DNA of 64,000 nucleotides, from NCBI RefSeq assembly GCF_016065055.1, contig NZ_CP065856.1:3781836-3845835 (forward strand), in the 5' to 3' direction. This DNA comes from Halosimplex litoreum. GTDB taxonomy: Archaea > Halobacteriota > Halobacteria > Halobacteriales > Haloarculaceae. The notes under the pieces were generated by a model. The model was given only the letters and a program-made list of their open reading frames with translations, was not told where the DNA came from and did not search any database. The translations under genes were made by a program, and so were the position numbers. Below, one piece after another: positions 38,000-46,023 of this stretch; position 1 is the first letter of the stretch, and the number at the start of each line of letters is the position of its first letter.

Positions 38000-38672
38000 A
38001 CGACGCCCGGCGCGAGTCGAACGCGCCGCCCGCTGCCTCCGAGGGGCGTCCGGGGCGCGCAGCGATGCCTCTGGCCGGCACAGCTGGCGCTGGTTCACCG
38101 ACCGCGCCCGGGTTCGAGCCGAGGTACGCCGGCTCGCGCACGGTCACCGCGTGAGCGACGACCGGCCGGACGGGCGCGGGTCTGGGGGACTAAACGTACC
38201 GTGACCGGGACGTCGCGGAGACGGGACCGACGAGACCGGGGGGTCGTCCTCGGTGGGACGGACCCGTGGCCACGACGCCGAAGTCACAGGAAGAGCCGAG
38301 GTCGGCTCGAATCGACGGCCGTCACCGGACTGGGAGCCCGGACGGCCTGCGGACCTTCACGCGGCGATCGACTCGAGATTGCGGTCGACCCCGCCGAACC
38401 CGACGCGCGCAGGAATCCGCTTGCCGGCGTCCACCGGACCGTCGGCGGACACGCCGGACCCGGCAGTAGCGCAGACGAGGGCCTCGGCCCTCTGGTGTGC
38501 CGGATACGCGCTGAGTTCGGTCGTCATCGGGATCACCGCTCACCTCGTTGGTGTAGCGTACACGGTACTCTACACGGATTTATATTAAATTTTTTGCACG
38601 TATGTCAGGGATTGACACGCGAGACTTCTCGTGAGGGTCACATTTATGCCTCGGATAGGCGAATGAGAGGGT
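38000..38672. other. 670-bp gene-free stretch with operator-like repeats and a strong TATA box
   Basis: Short open frames here are Arg/Pro-rich and not credible. Near the right end, GTGTAG (38549-38554) and CTACAC (38568-38573) form an inverted repeat around two TACACGG copies, immediately before an AT-rich TTTATATTAAAT (38578-38589). A second box, CATTTATGCC (38641-38650), lies 23-32 bases before the ATG at 38673 and suits a leaderless transcript of that gene. The upstream TATA box may serve an RNA or a longer 5' leader. Confidence 0.45.
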
Positions 38673-38903
38673 ATGCAGAAACGCATCAAACGCGTCCTGA
38701 GTCGTGCTCGCTACGCAGCCATGGGTGCCGCTATCGGCGCCGGGATCGGCGGTCTCGTCGGCCGCAACGCAGCCAGTACCGGCGGCGCGCTCGGCGCCAT
38801 CGTGGGCGCGACCGTCGGCGAGAAGCGCGTCACCGTCGACTCGTTCATCGACGACGTCAAGGAGAAACGCGCCGAACGCGACGAGCTGGTCGCCGAGGAG
38901 TAA
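38673..38903 (+). CDS. small glycine-zipper protein
   Basis: This 76-residue protein has a basic N-terminus (QKRIKRVLSRAR), a glycine-zipper stretch AAMGAAIGAGIGGLVG followed by GGALGAIVGATVGE, and a charged helical C-terminus (DDVKEKRAERDELVAEE). It may insert in or associate with the membrane, but no function is known. It has a strong AT-rich promoter region with two possible TATA boxes upstream, which suggests regulated or high expression. It is convergent with the RiPP-candidate gene (47-base gap). Confidence 0.72.
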   Translation: MQKRIKRVLSRARYAAMGAAIGAGIGGLVGRNAASTGGALGAIVGATVGEKRVTVDSFIDDVKEKRAERDELVAEE

Positions 38904-38950
38904 CCTCCGAACGGCGTCGACCGCGCCGGCGTGGTCGGCCGCCGACCGAA

Positions 38951-39262
38951 CTACACCGCTTGTTCGACGTGCGCGCGGGTAACGTGCCCGCCGCAGCCGC
39001 ACTGTTCGACGTACTCGTACCGGACGGCGTCGCCGTACGCTTCCTCCAGCGCTTCGTAGAGATACGTCTCGGGGTGGCCGTGGTCGCCGTGGGTGACGAT
39101 GTTGACGTGGTTGTCCGGTGTCGTGTGTTCGACCGCGTCGAGCGCCTGGGCCACCACGAGGTCGCGGTCCTCGCCGTGGTGCGGTTGCTCCAGATTCGCC
39201 GACCAGGAGTTGTCGTGGACGCGGTCGGTCACCGGCTCCACGTCGTCATGGCTGACGGACAT
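38951..39262 (-). CDS. CGCGG-type candidate RiPP precursor protein
   Basis: This 103-residue acidic protein has a helical and His-rich body (NLEQPHHGEDRD, NIVTHGDHGHPETYLYEAL) and ends with EYVEQCGCGGHVTRAHV. The CGCGG core (Cys88 and Cys90) matches what I recall as the haloarchaeal CGCGG family, proposed to be modified by a radical SAM enzyme encoded nearby. In that model the cysteine-glycine core receives a thioether or similar modification. No radical SAM gene (CxxxCxxC) is present in this window, so the precursor would be an orphan here. A non-RiPP metal-binding role for the His and Cys residues is an alternative. Confidence 0.72.
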   Translation of the reverse strand: MSVSHDDVEPVTDRVHDNSWSANLEQPHHGEDRDLVVAQALDAVEHTTPDNHVNIVTHGDHGHPETYLYEALEEAYGDAVRYEYVEQCGCGGHVTRAHVEQAV

Positions 39263-39327
39263 ACCGACCCGTAGGAACCGGCCACACCAAGCGCTGGCGC
39301 CGAACGTGTTCGCCCCGAAACCGCCCG

Positions 39328-41232
39328 TCAGGCGACGCCGACGTCGTCTTCGCCCTCGTCGTCGTCCTCGTCCCCGCCGTCGGCACCCTCGTCGGACTCG
39401 GACGCCTCGTCGGGGTCTTCTTCGGGCCCCTCGACGGTCCGTTCGCGGACCTGGACGCCCTTACCGGCGAGATAGCGCATCTGTCGGCGGGCGAACTCCT
39501 CCTCGCGTGCGCCCTGCGTGGCGAGGACGTACATCAGTGCGCGGCCGGCCGGTCGCATCGTCCGGCCGGCGCGCTGCGTGCCCTGTCGTCGGGAGCCGCC
39601 CAAGCCCGACGCGACGATAGCCAGCGAGGCGTCGGGCAGATCGATACCTTCGTCGCCGACGCGGGAGACCACCAGCGTGTCCAGCGACCCGTCGCGGAAC
39701 TGTTCGAACTTCCGTGCGCGCTCGTGATGTGGTGTGTCGCCGCTGATGAACGGGGCGTCGATCGCCGCCGACAGCTCCCGACCCTGGTCGAGGTAGTCGA
39801 CGAACACGAGCGCCTTCTGCTCGGGGTGCTCGCGGAGTATGCGGCGGGTCTCACCGATCTTCGCCGGGTTCGAAGCGGCGATCTGGCGGCGTTCGTGGCC
39901 CTCGCTGCCGACGTACTCGTTGCGGTGGTCGTCGTCGGTCCAGGGGACGTAGCGGATCTCGACGGTCGGCTCGGCGACGAACCCCTCGTCGAACAGCGCG
40001 TCCCAGTCCGTACCGATCGGCGGACCGATCAGCGTGAAGATCTCCTCCTGCAGGTCGTCCTCCCGGACGGGGCTCGCCGACAGCCCCAGCCGATGGCGGG
40101 TCTGGAGGTTCGCGCTCCGGCGGTACACGTCGCTGGGGACGTGCTGGACCTCGTCGTAGACGATCAGCCCCCACTCGCGGGAGTCGAACAGGTGTCTATG
40201 TCTGCCCATCCCGGCGGTTTGGTAGGTGGCGATCGTGACGGGCCTGATGTCTTTCGTGCCGCCGTGGTACTCGCCGACCTGGGACTCGTCGAGCGTCGTG
40301 TGGGCGAGCAGTTCGTCGCGCCACTGGCGGACGAGTTCGCGGCTGGGGACCAGAATCAGGGTCTCACCGCCGACGCGCTCGACGATGCCCATCGCGGCGA
40401 CGGTCTTGCCGCTGCCCGGCGGGCCGACGAGGGCGCCCGATTTCGTCTCCATGAACCGGGCCACCCAGTCGTGCTGGTACTCCCGCAGGTCGAGGTTCAG
40501 GTCGAGATCCAGCGGTTCGCCCGAATCGAGGTCCCGTTCGTCCTGAACGGGGTAGCCCGCCTCGTAGAGGACCCGCTTGACCTCGGCGGTGGCCTCCTCG
40601 GCGACCCAGCTCTCGGTGTCGGAGATGGGCGCCCGGAGGTGGGAATCGTCGAGCTTCTGGCGCGCGACGTTGCCCATCAGATTCTCCGTCGCCGCTTCGA
40701 GGACGACGTAGCCGTCCTCGTGAGTCTTCAGGGTGAACTGGTGGGCGCGTTTCCACTGGTCGCCGATCCACTCCTCCAGAGCGGGGTAGCGCTGGGGCAG
40801 CACGTCCCGGACCGTCCCGAGCAATCCCTCCAGGTCCTCGTAGGGCGCCTGCCACACGTCCGAATCGTCGATCTCGTAGACGTAGCCACCCTCCCCGTTC
40901 GTATCCACGAGCCGGGCGAACTGCGAGAGCTGGGCCCGCGTGAACTGCGCGGGCCGGTCGACGACGATCTGGCGTCGGTCGGGGAAGACGACGAACCGCT
41001 CGCGGTCGGCGTAGTCGGTCCACTCCGCCGGGTACCACACCGTCGGGTCCTGGGACACGTCCCTGCTCACGACCGCCCGCTCGCGTTCGAGGGTCGCGAG
41101 CCACGTCTCGACCGCCGCGCGCGGTTCGTCGGCGTGGCGCGCCACCTCCTCCGTCGTCACCACCGGGTTGCCCGCCGCCTCGACCGCCTCGTGGAACCGG
41201 TCCAGCGACGGCTCCCCCTGGTCGTCTGTCAC
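39328..41232 (-). CDS. XPB/Rad25-type superfamily 2 helicase
   Basis: This 634-residue protein is a DNA helicase related to archaeal XPB. The N-terminal 250 residues are a family-specific damage-recognition-like region. The helicase core has LREYQHDWV, Walker A GPPGSGKT (270-277), the DEVQH box in LIVYDEVQHVPSD, SASPVREDD, and motif VI GTQRAGRTMRP. The C-terminal 45 residues are an acidic tail. It probably acts in nucleotide excision repair or transcription-coupled processes. GTG at 41232 is preferred over an upstream TTG because MTDDQGEP is the usual kind of haloarchaeal start. Confidence 0.92.
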   Translation of the reverse strand: MTDDQGEPSLDRFHEAVEAAGNPVVTTEEVARHADEPRAAVETWLATLERERAVVSRDVSQDPTVWYPAEWTDYADRERFVVFPDRRQIVVDRPAQFTRAQLSQFARLVDTNGEGGYVYEIDDSDVWQAPYEDLEGLLGTVRDVLPQRYPALEEWIGDQWKRAHQFTLKTHEDGYVVLEAATENLMGNVARQKLDDSHLRAPISDTESWVAEEATAEVKRVLYEAGYPVQDERDLDSGEPLDLDLNLDLREYQHDWVARFMETKSGALVGPPGSGKTVAAMGIVERVGGETLILVPSRELVRQWRDELLAHTTLDESQVGEYHGGTKDIRPVTIATYQTAGMGRHRHLFDSREWGLIVYDEVQHVPSDVYRRSANLQTRHRLGLSASPVREDDLQEEIFTLIGPPIGTDWDALFDEGFVAEPTVEIRYVPWTDDDHRNEYVGSEGHERRQIAASNPAKIGETRRILREHPEQKALVFVDYLDQGRELSAAIDAPFISGDTPHHERARKFEQFRDGSLDTLVVSRVGDEGIDLPDASLAIVASGLGGSRRQGTQRAGRTMRPAGRALMYVLATQGAREEEFARRQMRYLAGKGVQVRERTVEGPEEDPDEASESDEGADGGDEDDDEGEDDVGVA

Positions 41233-41259
41233 GCTCGGCGGTTGGCGGCGCCGCGACAA

Positions 41260-41613
41260 GGGGGTTTCGTCTGCCGACGTCCAGTCCGATCGTCACCGGT
41301 CCCGAACTATCGAATCGAAATACTACTAGCTTTTTCGTCCTAATGCAAAGATAATGAGAGACGACAGCGCATCGGTTCGAAACGGGTCTCCCCGCCTTGT
41401 GGGCACTCTTGGGCGTGGATATCGGCTGGGCTTCGACGATCGGACTGCGCGCGACGGTCCGATCCGAGCTATCGTAGAACGCCGCAAACGTCGCGTATAC
41501 GCCGCTCGAATGGGTTCAGCGTCGTCGAGGGGGCGGTCGTGGTCGCGCAGACGCAAAGATATATCGAAGTAGTCACGTAGTGGCAAATGACGGAAGTGCT
41601 ATCGCTCGGCGAG
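41260..41613. other. 354-bp gap between helicase and IclR genes
   Basis: This region holds AT-rich patches (CTACTAGCTTTTTCGTCC near 41330 and CAAAGATATATCG near 41553) that look like promoter elements. Open frames on both strands are short and Arg-rich and do not look like genes. It should contain the helicase promoter and the end of the IclR transcript. Confidence 0.4.
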
Positions 41614-42378
41614 CTACGAGTAGGTGACGTTGAGTTCGAGGACGTTGGCGGTCTCGAGGACGCGCTTGGGGAGTGCCTCGCGGAAGCGGTCGTCCTCGAA
41701 GCGGTGGGACGGGCCGGAGACGGAGATGGCGCCCAGGACGCGGTCGTCGTTGCTGAGGACGGGCGCGGCGACGCAGCGCAGGCCCGAGAGGCGTTCCTCG
41801 TCGTCGAACGCGACGCCGCGCTCGCGGATCTCGGCGAGGGTGTCGAACAGTTCGTCGCGGTCGGTGACGGTGCGGTCGGTGGTCTCGGGGAGGCCGTGTC
41901 GGTCGATGATCTCGTCGACGCGCTCCTCGGAGCAGTGGGCGAGGATCGCCTTGCCCAGCGCCGTACTGTGGAGACAGACCCGGTTCCCGACGTGTTCTTT
42001 CACGCGGACGGCGTTCTCGCCGCGGGTCCGGTAGAGGTACGTGCCCTTGCCGTGTTCCTCGACGAGCAGGTTACAGAGCTCGCCGGTCTCGTTGGCCAGG
42101 CGGTCGAGTTCCGGGCGGGCGATCTCGAAGATCTGCGACTGGTTGCGGGCGTAGGCACCGTGTTCGAGGAATCGGAGGCCGATGCGATACTCGTCGTCGG
42201 CCTTGACGACGTAGGCCTCCTGTTCGAGCGTGCTCAGGTAGTTGTGGACCGTGCTCTTGGGCAGGTCCAGATGGGTCGACAGCTCAGTGACGCCGGCGCC
42301 CCCCAGCTCCTGAAGCCCACCGATGATCCGGAACGTACGTTCGACCGATTTCACCGTGTTCCGCGCGGTCTGCGCCAT
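41614..42378 (-). CDS. IclR-family transcriptional regulator
   Basis: This 254-residue regulator has an N-terminal winged helix (about residues 10-65, TVKSVERTFRIIGGLQEL and LDLPKSTVHNYLSTLEQEAYV) and a C-terminal IclR effector domain (about 75-250) with LCLHSTALGKAILAH and GAISVSGPSHRFED. In Haloferax the IclR-type XacR controls pentose catabolism, and this gene sits beside a pentonate-dehydratase-like gene, so a sugar-responsive role is likely but inferred. The ATG at 42378 is preferred over a TTG 12 bases earlier. It is a paralogue of the regulator at 61354. Confidence 0.92.
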   Translation of the reverse strand: MAQTARNTVKSVERTFRIIGGLQELGGAGVTELSTHLDLPKSTVHNYLSTLEQEAYVVKADDEYRIGLRFLEHGAYARNQSQIFEIARPELDRLANETGELCNLLVEEHGKGTYLYRTRGENAVRVKEHVGNRVCLHSTALGKAILAHCSEERVDEIIDRHGLPETTDRTVTDRDELFDTLAEIRERGVAFDDEERLSGLRCVAAPVLSNDDRVLGAISVSGPSHRFEDDRFREALPKRVLETANVLELNVTYS

Positions 42379-42484
42379 ACGCGCAGTCAATACACTGCCC
42401 CGTAATAATCGTTCCGCAATCGCAAACGTTCGTTCAGAAATTCACTCGGGACCGAGCCAATATTCGACCGAACCCGACGACCGC

Positions 42485-43345
42485 TCAGACCGTCGTGACT
42501 GGGTTCTTCAGGGTTCCGACGTCCTCGATCTCGATCTCAACGAGGTCGCCTTCGTGGAGCGTGAAGTCACCTTCCGGAACCAGTGCCGTTCCGGTCATCA
42601 GAACGGTGAGGTCGGGGACGACGTTGTGGCGGGTGAGATACGAGGTCAGTTCCTCGCAGGTGCGGACCATCTCGCCGGTGTTGGTCTCGCCCTCGTAGAC
42701 GACCTCGTCGTCGCGGTGGATCTGCATCGTCATCTCCAGGTCGTGAGGATCGTCGATATCGCCGGCGGAGGTGACGCTCGGACCGAGGGCCGCACAGCGG
42801 TCGTACACCTTCGCCTGCGGGAGATAGAGGGGGTTCGCGCCCTCGATCGAGCGGCTGGACATGTCGTTACCGATGGTGAACCCGACGATATCGCCCTCGT
42901 AGAGGACGATCGCCAGTTCCGGTTCGGGCGTGTCCCAGTCGGAGTCGCCGCGGATACCGACCGACTCGTTCGGGCCGACCGTCCGGCTGGGCGTCGCCTT
43001 GAAGAAGACCTCCGGTCGCTCGCTCTGGTAGACGTCGATGTACACGTCTGGCTCGTCGCTCTCTTCCTGGCGCGCTTCCTCGCTGATCTGGTAGGTGACA
43101 CCGGACGCCCACACTTCCGGCGGCTCGACGGGCAGGACGAGGTCGTCGTCGTCGAACTCGACCTCCCCGGCGTCGTCGAGATAGGCCTCTGCGGCCTCGT
43201 CGAGGCCCTGGCGCGTCTCGTCGGCCGCGAGCAGTTCGACGACCGTCGACGGCCCGTCGGGGGCGCTCGTCAGGTCGTAGGCGGCGTCTCCATCGGACAC
43301 TACCAACCGCTCGTCGTCCCCGCTCGTCACTCGAAAGTATCTCAT
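42485..43345 (-). CDS. FAH-fold 2-keto-3-deoxy-pentonate dehydratase-like enzyme
   Basis: This 286-residue member of the fumarylacetoacetate-hydrolase fold has ASGVTYQISEEARQEE, the metal-site region DTPEPELAIVL, TIGNDMSSRSIEG and GTALVPEGDFTLHEGD. In Haloferax a member of this fold (XacE) dehydrates 2-keto-3-deoxyxylonate to alpha-ketoglutarate semialdehyde. The neighbouring sugar genes support that role here, but other FAH-fold dehydratases or hydrolases remain possible. The ATG at 43345 is chosen over a GTG 9 bases earlier. It shares the promoter region with the divergent isomerase-like gene. Confidence 0.8.
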   Translation of the reverse strand: MRYFRVTSGDDERLVVSDGDAAYDLTSAPDGPSTVVELLAADETRQGLDEAAEAYLDDAGEVEFDDDDLVLPVEPPEVWASGVTYQISEEARQEESDEPDVYIDVYQSERPEVFFKATPSRTVGPNESVGIRGDSDWDTPEPELAIVLYEGDIVGFTIGNDMSSRSIEGANPLYLPQAKVYDRCAALGPSVTSAGDIDDPHDLEMTMQIHRDDEVVYEGETNTGEMVRTCEELTSYLTRHNVVPDLTVLMTGTALVPEGDFTLHEGDLVEIEIEDVGTLKNPVTTV

Positions 43346-43542
43346 GCTACTCACTGTGATGGACAGCCAGTATTTAGTTTTGCCGGGCTACGACTGCAAG
43401 CACCGATCGCGAGGCCGCGCCCCCGTCGACGGGGCAGTTCGCTCGTCGAAATCCCCCGGAGAGCCGGTGTGGACCGCGCGGCCAGGGCTGTTCGCCACCC
43501 AGAATCGCTCGAACCCGCGGCGAGGGGTACCGCCACCGCAAG

Positions 43543-43553
43543 AGTTTTTGAGC
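43543..43553 (+). promoter_or_regulatory. leaderless promoter (T-rich box)
   Basis: AGTTTTTGAGC lies about 22-32 bases before the ATG at 43575, a usual haloarchaeal TATA-like position for the operon of the isomerase-like and Gfo/Idh/MocA genes. Confidence 0.45.
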
Positions 43554-43574
43554 GTTCGAGAGAGGTGAACACAC

Positions 43575-44540
43575 ATGGACGTAGGTGTGCTGACAGTGGC
43601 ACTCGGCGGCGAATCGCTCGACGACGCGTTCGCGTACCTGTCGGAGCAGGGCGTCGACGCGGTCGAACTCGGCTGTGGCGGGTTCGTGGGCGACGACCAC
43701 CTCCCGCGCGAGGAGTACCTCGACGACGAGGATGCACAGGCCGAACTACACGACCTGCTCGACGAACACGACCTGTACGTCTCGGCGCTGGCGACGCACA
43801 ACAACCCGCTCCACCCCGACGAGGAGCGGGCGGCGCGCGCCGACACCGAGCTCCGGGAGGCCATCGAGCTGGCCGACCAGCTCGGCGTCGACGCCGTCAC
43901 CTGCTTCTCCGGCCTGCCCGCGGGAAGTCCCGCAGGCGAGGTGCCCAACTGGATCACAGCCCCGTGGCCCAACGAACATCACGAGGCCCACGAGTACCAG
44001 TGGGAGGTCGCCGAGGCGTACTGGTCGGACCTGGCCGAGCACGCCGCCGACCACGACGTCTACGTCGGCATCGAGATGCACCCCAACATGCTCGTCTACG
44101 AGCCGACCGGGATGCTCGAACTGCGCGAGCGGACGAACGAGTACATCGGCGCGAACTTCGACCCCTCGCACCTGTTCTGGCAGGGTATCGACATCACCGA
44201 GGCGATTCGCTTCCTCGGCGAGGAAGACGCTATCCACCACTTCCACGCCAAGGACACGAAAGTGTACGAGTCTAACTCCCGCGTGAAGGGCGTGCTCGAT
44301 ACCGAACCCTACACGGAAGAGCCCGACCGCTCGTGGCTGTTCCGATCGATCGGCTACGGCCACGGCGAGGAGTTCTGGAAGGACGTGGTGTCGACGCTGC
44401 GGATGGTCGACTACGACGGCGCGCTGTCCATCGAGCACGAGGACTCGCTGACCTCCCCGAACGAGGGCCTGGAGAAGGCCATCGACGTGCTCCAGCGCTC
44501 GGTCTTCGAAACCACTCCCGGCGACGCCTACTGGGCCTGA
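43575..44540 (+). CDS. sugar phosphate isomerase/epimerase family protein
   Basis: This 321-residue TIM-barrel protein is of the xylose-isomerase-like (AP endonuclease 2) superfamily. Likely metal ligands are in VGIEMHPNM (Glu), GANFDPSHL (Asp), HHFHAKDTK (His) and SIEHEDSL (Glu). Family members isomerise or epimerise free or phosphorylated sugars; the exact substrate is not readable. It is followed after 3 bases by a Gfo/Idh/MocA oxidoreductase, a common pair in sugar and inositol catabolism, so the two probably act in sequence. Confidence 0.9.
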   Translation: MDVGVLTVALGGESLDDAFAYLSEQGVDAVELGCGGFVGDDHLPREEYLDDEDAQAELHDLLDEHDLYVSALATHNNPLHPDEERAARADTELREAIELADQLGVDAVTCFSGLPAGSPAGEVPNWITAPWPNEHHEAHEYQWEVAEAYWSDLAEHAADHDVYVGIEMHPNMLVYEPTGMLELRERTNEYIGANFDPSHLFWQGIDITEAIRFLGEEDAIHHFHAKDTKVYESNSRVKGVLDTEPYTEEPDRSWLFRSIGYGHGEEFWKDVVSTLRMVDYDGALSIEHEDSLTSPNEGLEKAIDVLQRSVFETTPGDAYWA

Positions 44541-44543
44541 ACC

Positions 44544-45698
44544 ATGAGCGAGGAACCACTCTCCGTCGGCGTGCTCGGGTACAGATTCATGGGGAAAGCG
44601 CACGCGAACGCGCTCGCGCGACTGCCGATGTTCTTCCCGGAGGCCCCGGACGTCGAACGCGACGTCATCGTAGGGCGCGACGAGGAAGCGCTCGCCGACG
44701 CCGCAGACCAGCTGGGCTTCGAGCGCTACGCGACCGACTGGGCGGACGTGGTCGAGGAGGTCGACGTGTTCTACAACCTCGGCCCGAACAACGTCCACGC
44801 CGACCCCTCGATCGCCGCGCTGGAGGCCGACACGCACGTCTTCTGCGAGAAGCCGCTCGCGAACACACTCGACGACGCCGAACGGATGGCCGACGCCGCC
44901 CGCGACTCGGCGGCGACCGCGGGCATCGCCTTCAACTACCGGTTCATCCCCGCGATCCGATACGCCAAGAACCTGATCGACTCCGGCGAGATCGGCGAGA
45001 TCCACCACGTCCGCGGACGGTACCTGCAGGACTGGCTGGTCGACCCGACGGCCCCCTGGAGCTGGCGCAACTCGGAAGAGCTCGCAGGCTCCGGGGCGCT
45101 CGGTGACCTGGGCGCTCACACGATCGACCTGGCCCGGTTCCTCGTCGGGGACCGTGCCGGTGACATCTCGCGGCTGTCTGGCCACCTGCAGACGTTCGTC
45201 GACGAGCGGCCCGTCCCCGGTGGCGACGAGGGGTCGCTCGAAGGGTCGGGCGGCGAGTCGACGGAGACCCGCGAGGTGACCGTCGACGACGCCTACACCG
45301 CCCAGGCGGAGTTCGAGAACGGCGCGATGGCAACCTTCGAGGCCTCGCGGTTCGCCAACGGCCGCAAGAACGACCACACGATCGCTATCGAGGGGTCGAA
45401 GGGCAGCCTCTCGTTCTCGCTCGAACGGCTGAACGAACTGGAACTGCTCACCGAGGGCGACCGGGGCTTCCAGACGGTCAACGTCACCGACCCCGACGAC
45501 CCCTACATCGACCACTGGTGGCCGCCGGGCCACGTCATCGGCTGGGAGCACACGTTCGTCCACGAGAACTACGAGTTCCTCTCGGCGGCCGCGGCCGGTG
45601 AGGACCACAGCCCGTCCTTCGAGGACGGCTACCGCGTGCAGGAACTGCTCGCGGCGATCGAGGAGTCCGACGACGCCGGCGAGTGGGTCGAGGTGTAA
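44544..45698 (+). CDS. Gfo/Idh/MocA family oxidoreductase
   Basis: This 384-residue NAD(P)-dependent oxidoreductase has an N-terminal Rossmann fold (VGVLGYRFMGKAHANALAR), the conserved HVFCEKPLANT with the catalytic-region EKP, and a C-terminal alpha/beta domain with GDLGAHTIDLARFLVGD. It would oxidise or reduce a sugar or polyol. It follows the isomerase-like gene by 3 bases and is likely co-transcribed. It is distinct from the second Gfo/Idh/MocA protein at 58745. Myo-inositol dehydrogenase-like activity is possible. Confidence 0.93.
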   Translation: MSEEPLSVGVLGYRFMGKAHANALARLPMFFPEAPDVERDVIVGRDEEALADAADQLGFERYATDWADVVEEVDVFYNLGPNNVHADPSIAALEADTHVFCEKPLANTLDDAERMADAARDSAATAGIAFNYRFIPAIRYAKNLIDSGEIGEIHHVRGRYLQDWLVDPTAPWSWRNSEELAGSGALGDLGAHTIDLARFLVGDRAGDISRLSGHLQTFVDERPVPGGDEGSLEGSGGESTETREVTVDDAYTAQAEFENGAMATFEASRFANGRKNDHTIAIEGSKGSLSFSLERLNELELLTEGDRGFQTVNVTDPDDPYIDHWWPPGHVIGWEHTFVHENYEFLSAAAAGEDHSPSFEDGYRVQELLAAIEESDDAGEWVEV

Positions 45699-46023
45699 CG
45701 CCGGTCCGGCTACCGCTCGGCACCCGTTCGACAGCGTTCTCTGGAACGTAACTATCGTTCTATTCGTATAGAACTACGTTTACTGGCGAATGCACCGTAT
45801 TCTGGGTTCTAGACCGCTGGAAACTCGATTTCGTCAGCGAATCGAGTGCACACGGAGAGAACAGCGAACCACTGTTCGGGAACGCACATACCCGGTCGCG
45901 AATGATTACATGAATACGAGTGTAATATTTGGGGTCCGGTGCCAGACGGGCTAACTATACAGAACACTGTTCTATTTCCAGTAACGGGAGTGGAGCGGAG
46001 GCAGACCGACGCGGGTCGACGGG
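45699..46023. promoter_or_regulatory. 325-bp convergent gap with three GAAC/GTTC inverted repeats
   Basis: This relatively AT-rich gap lies between two gene 3' ends. It holds perfect inverted repeats GTTCTAT-N4-ATAGAAC (45757-45774), GAACAG-N7-CTGTTC (45859-45877) and AGAACA-C-TGTTCT (45961-45973), with centres about 100 bases apart, plus an ATACGAGTGTAAT element (45914-45926) also found upstream of the IclR gene at 61354. No credible gene is seen. Such sites are unexpected between convergent genes. Confidence 0.5.

Noticed and set aside
38253..38588. 111-codon frame in the gene-free stretch with a hydrophobic end
   Set aside because: The first two thirds are Arg/Pro-rich, and the hydrophobic end coincides with the operator and TATA DNA. 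Not credible as a gene.
41354..41572. 72-codon basic frame upstream of the helicase gene
   Set aside because: Arg-rich and unlike haloarchaeal proteins; better explained as promoter DNA.
42323..44275. 650-codon frame on the plus strand over the dehydratase and isomerase genes
   Set aside because: No recognisable domain, antisense to one conserved gene and out of frame with another.
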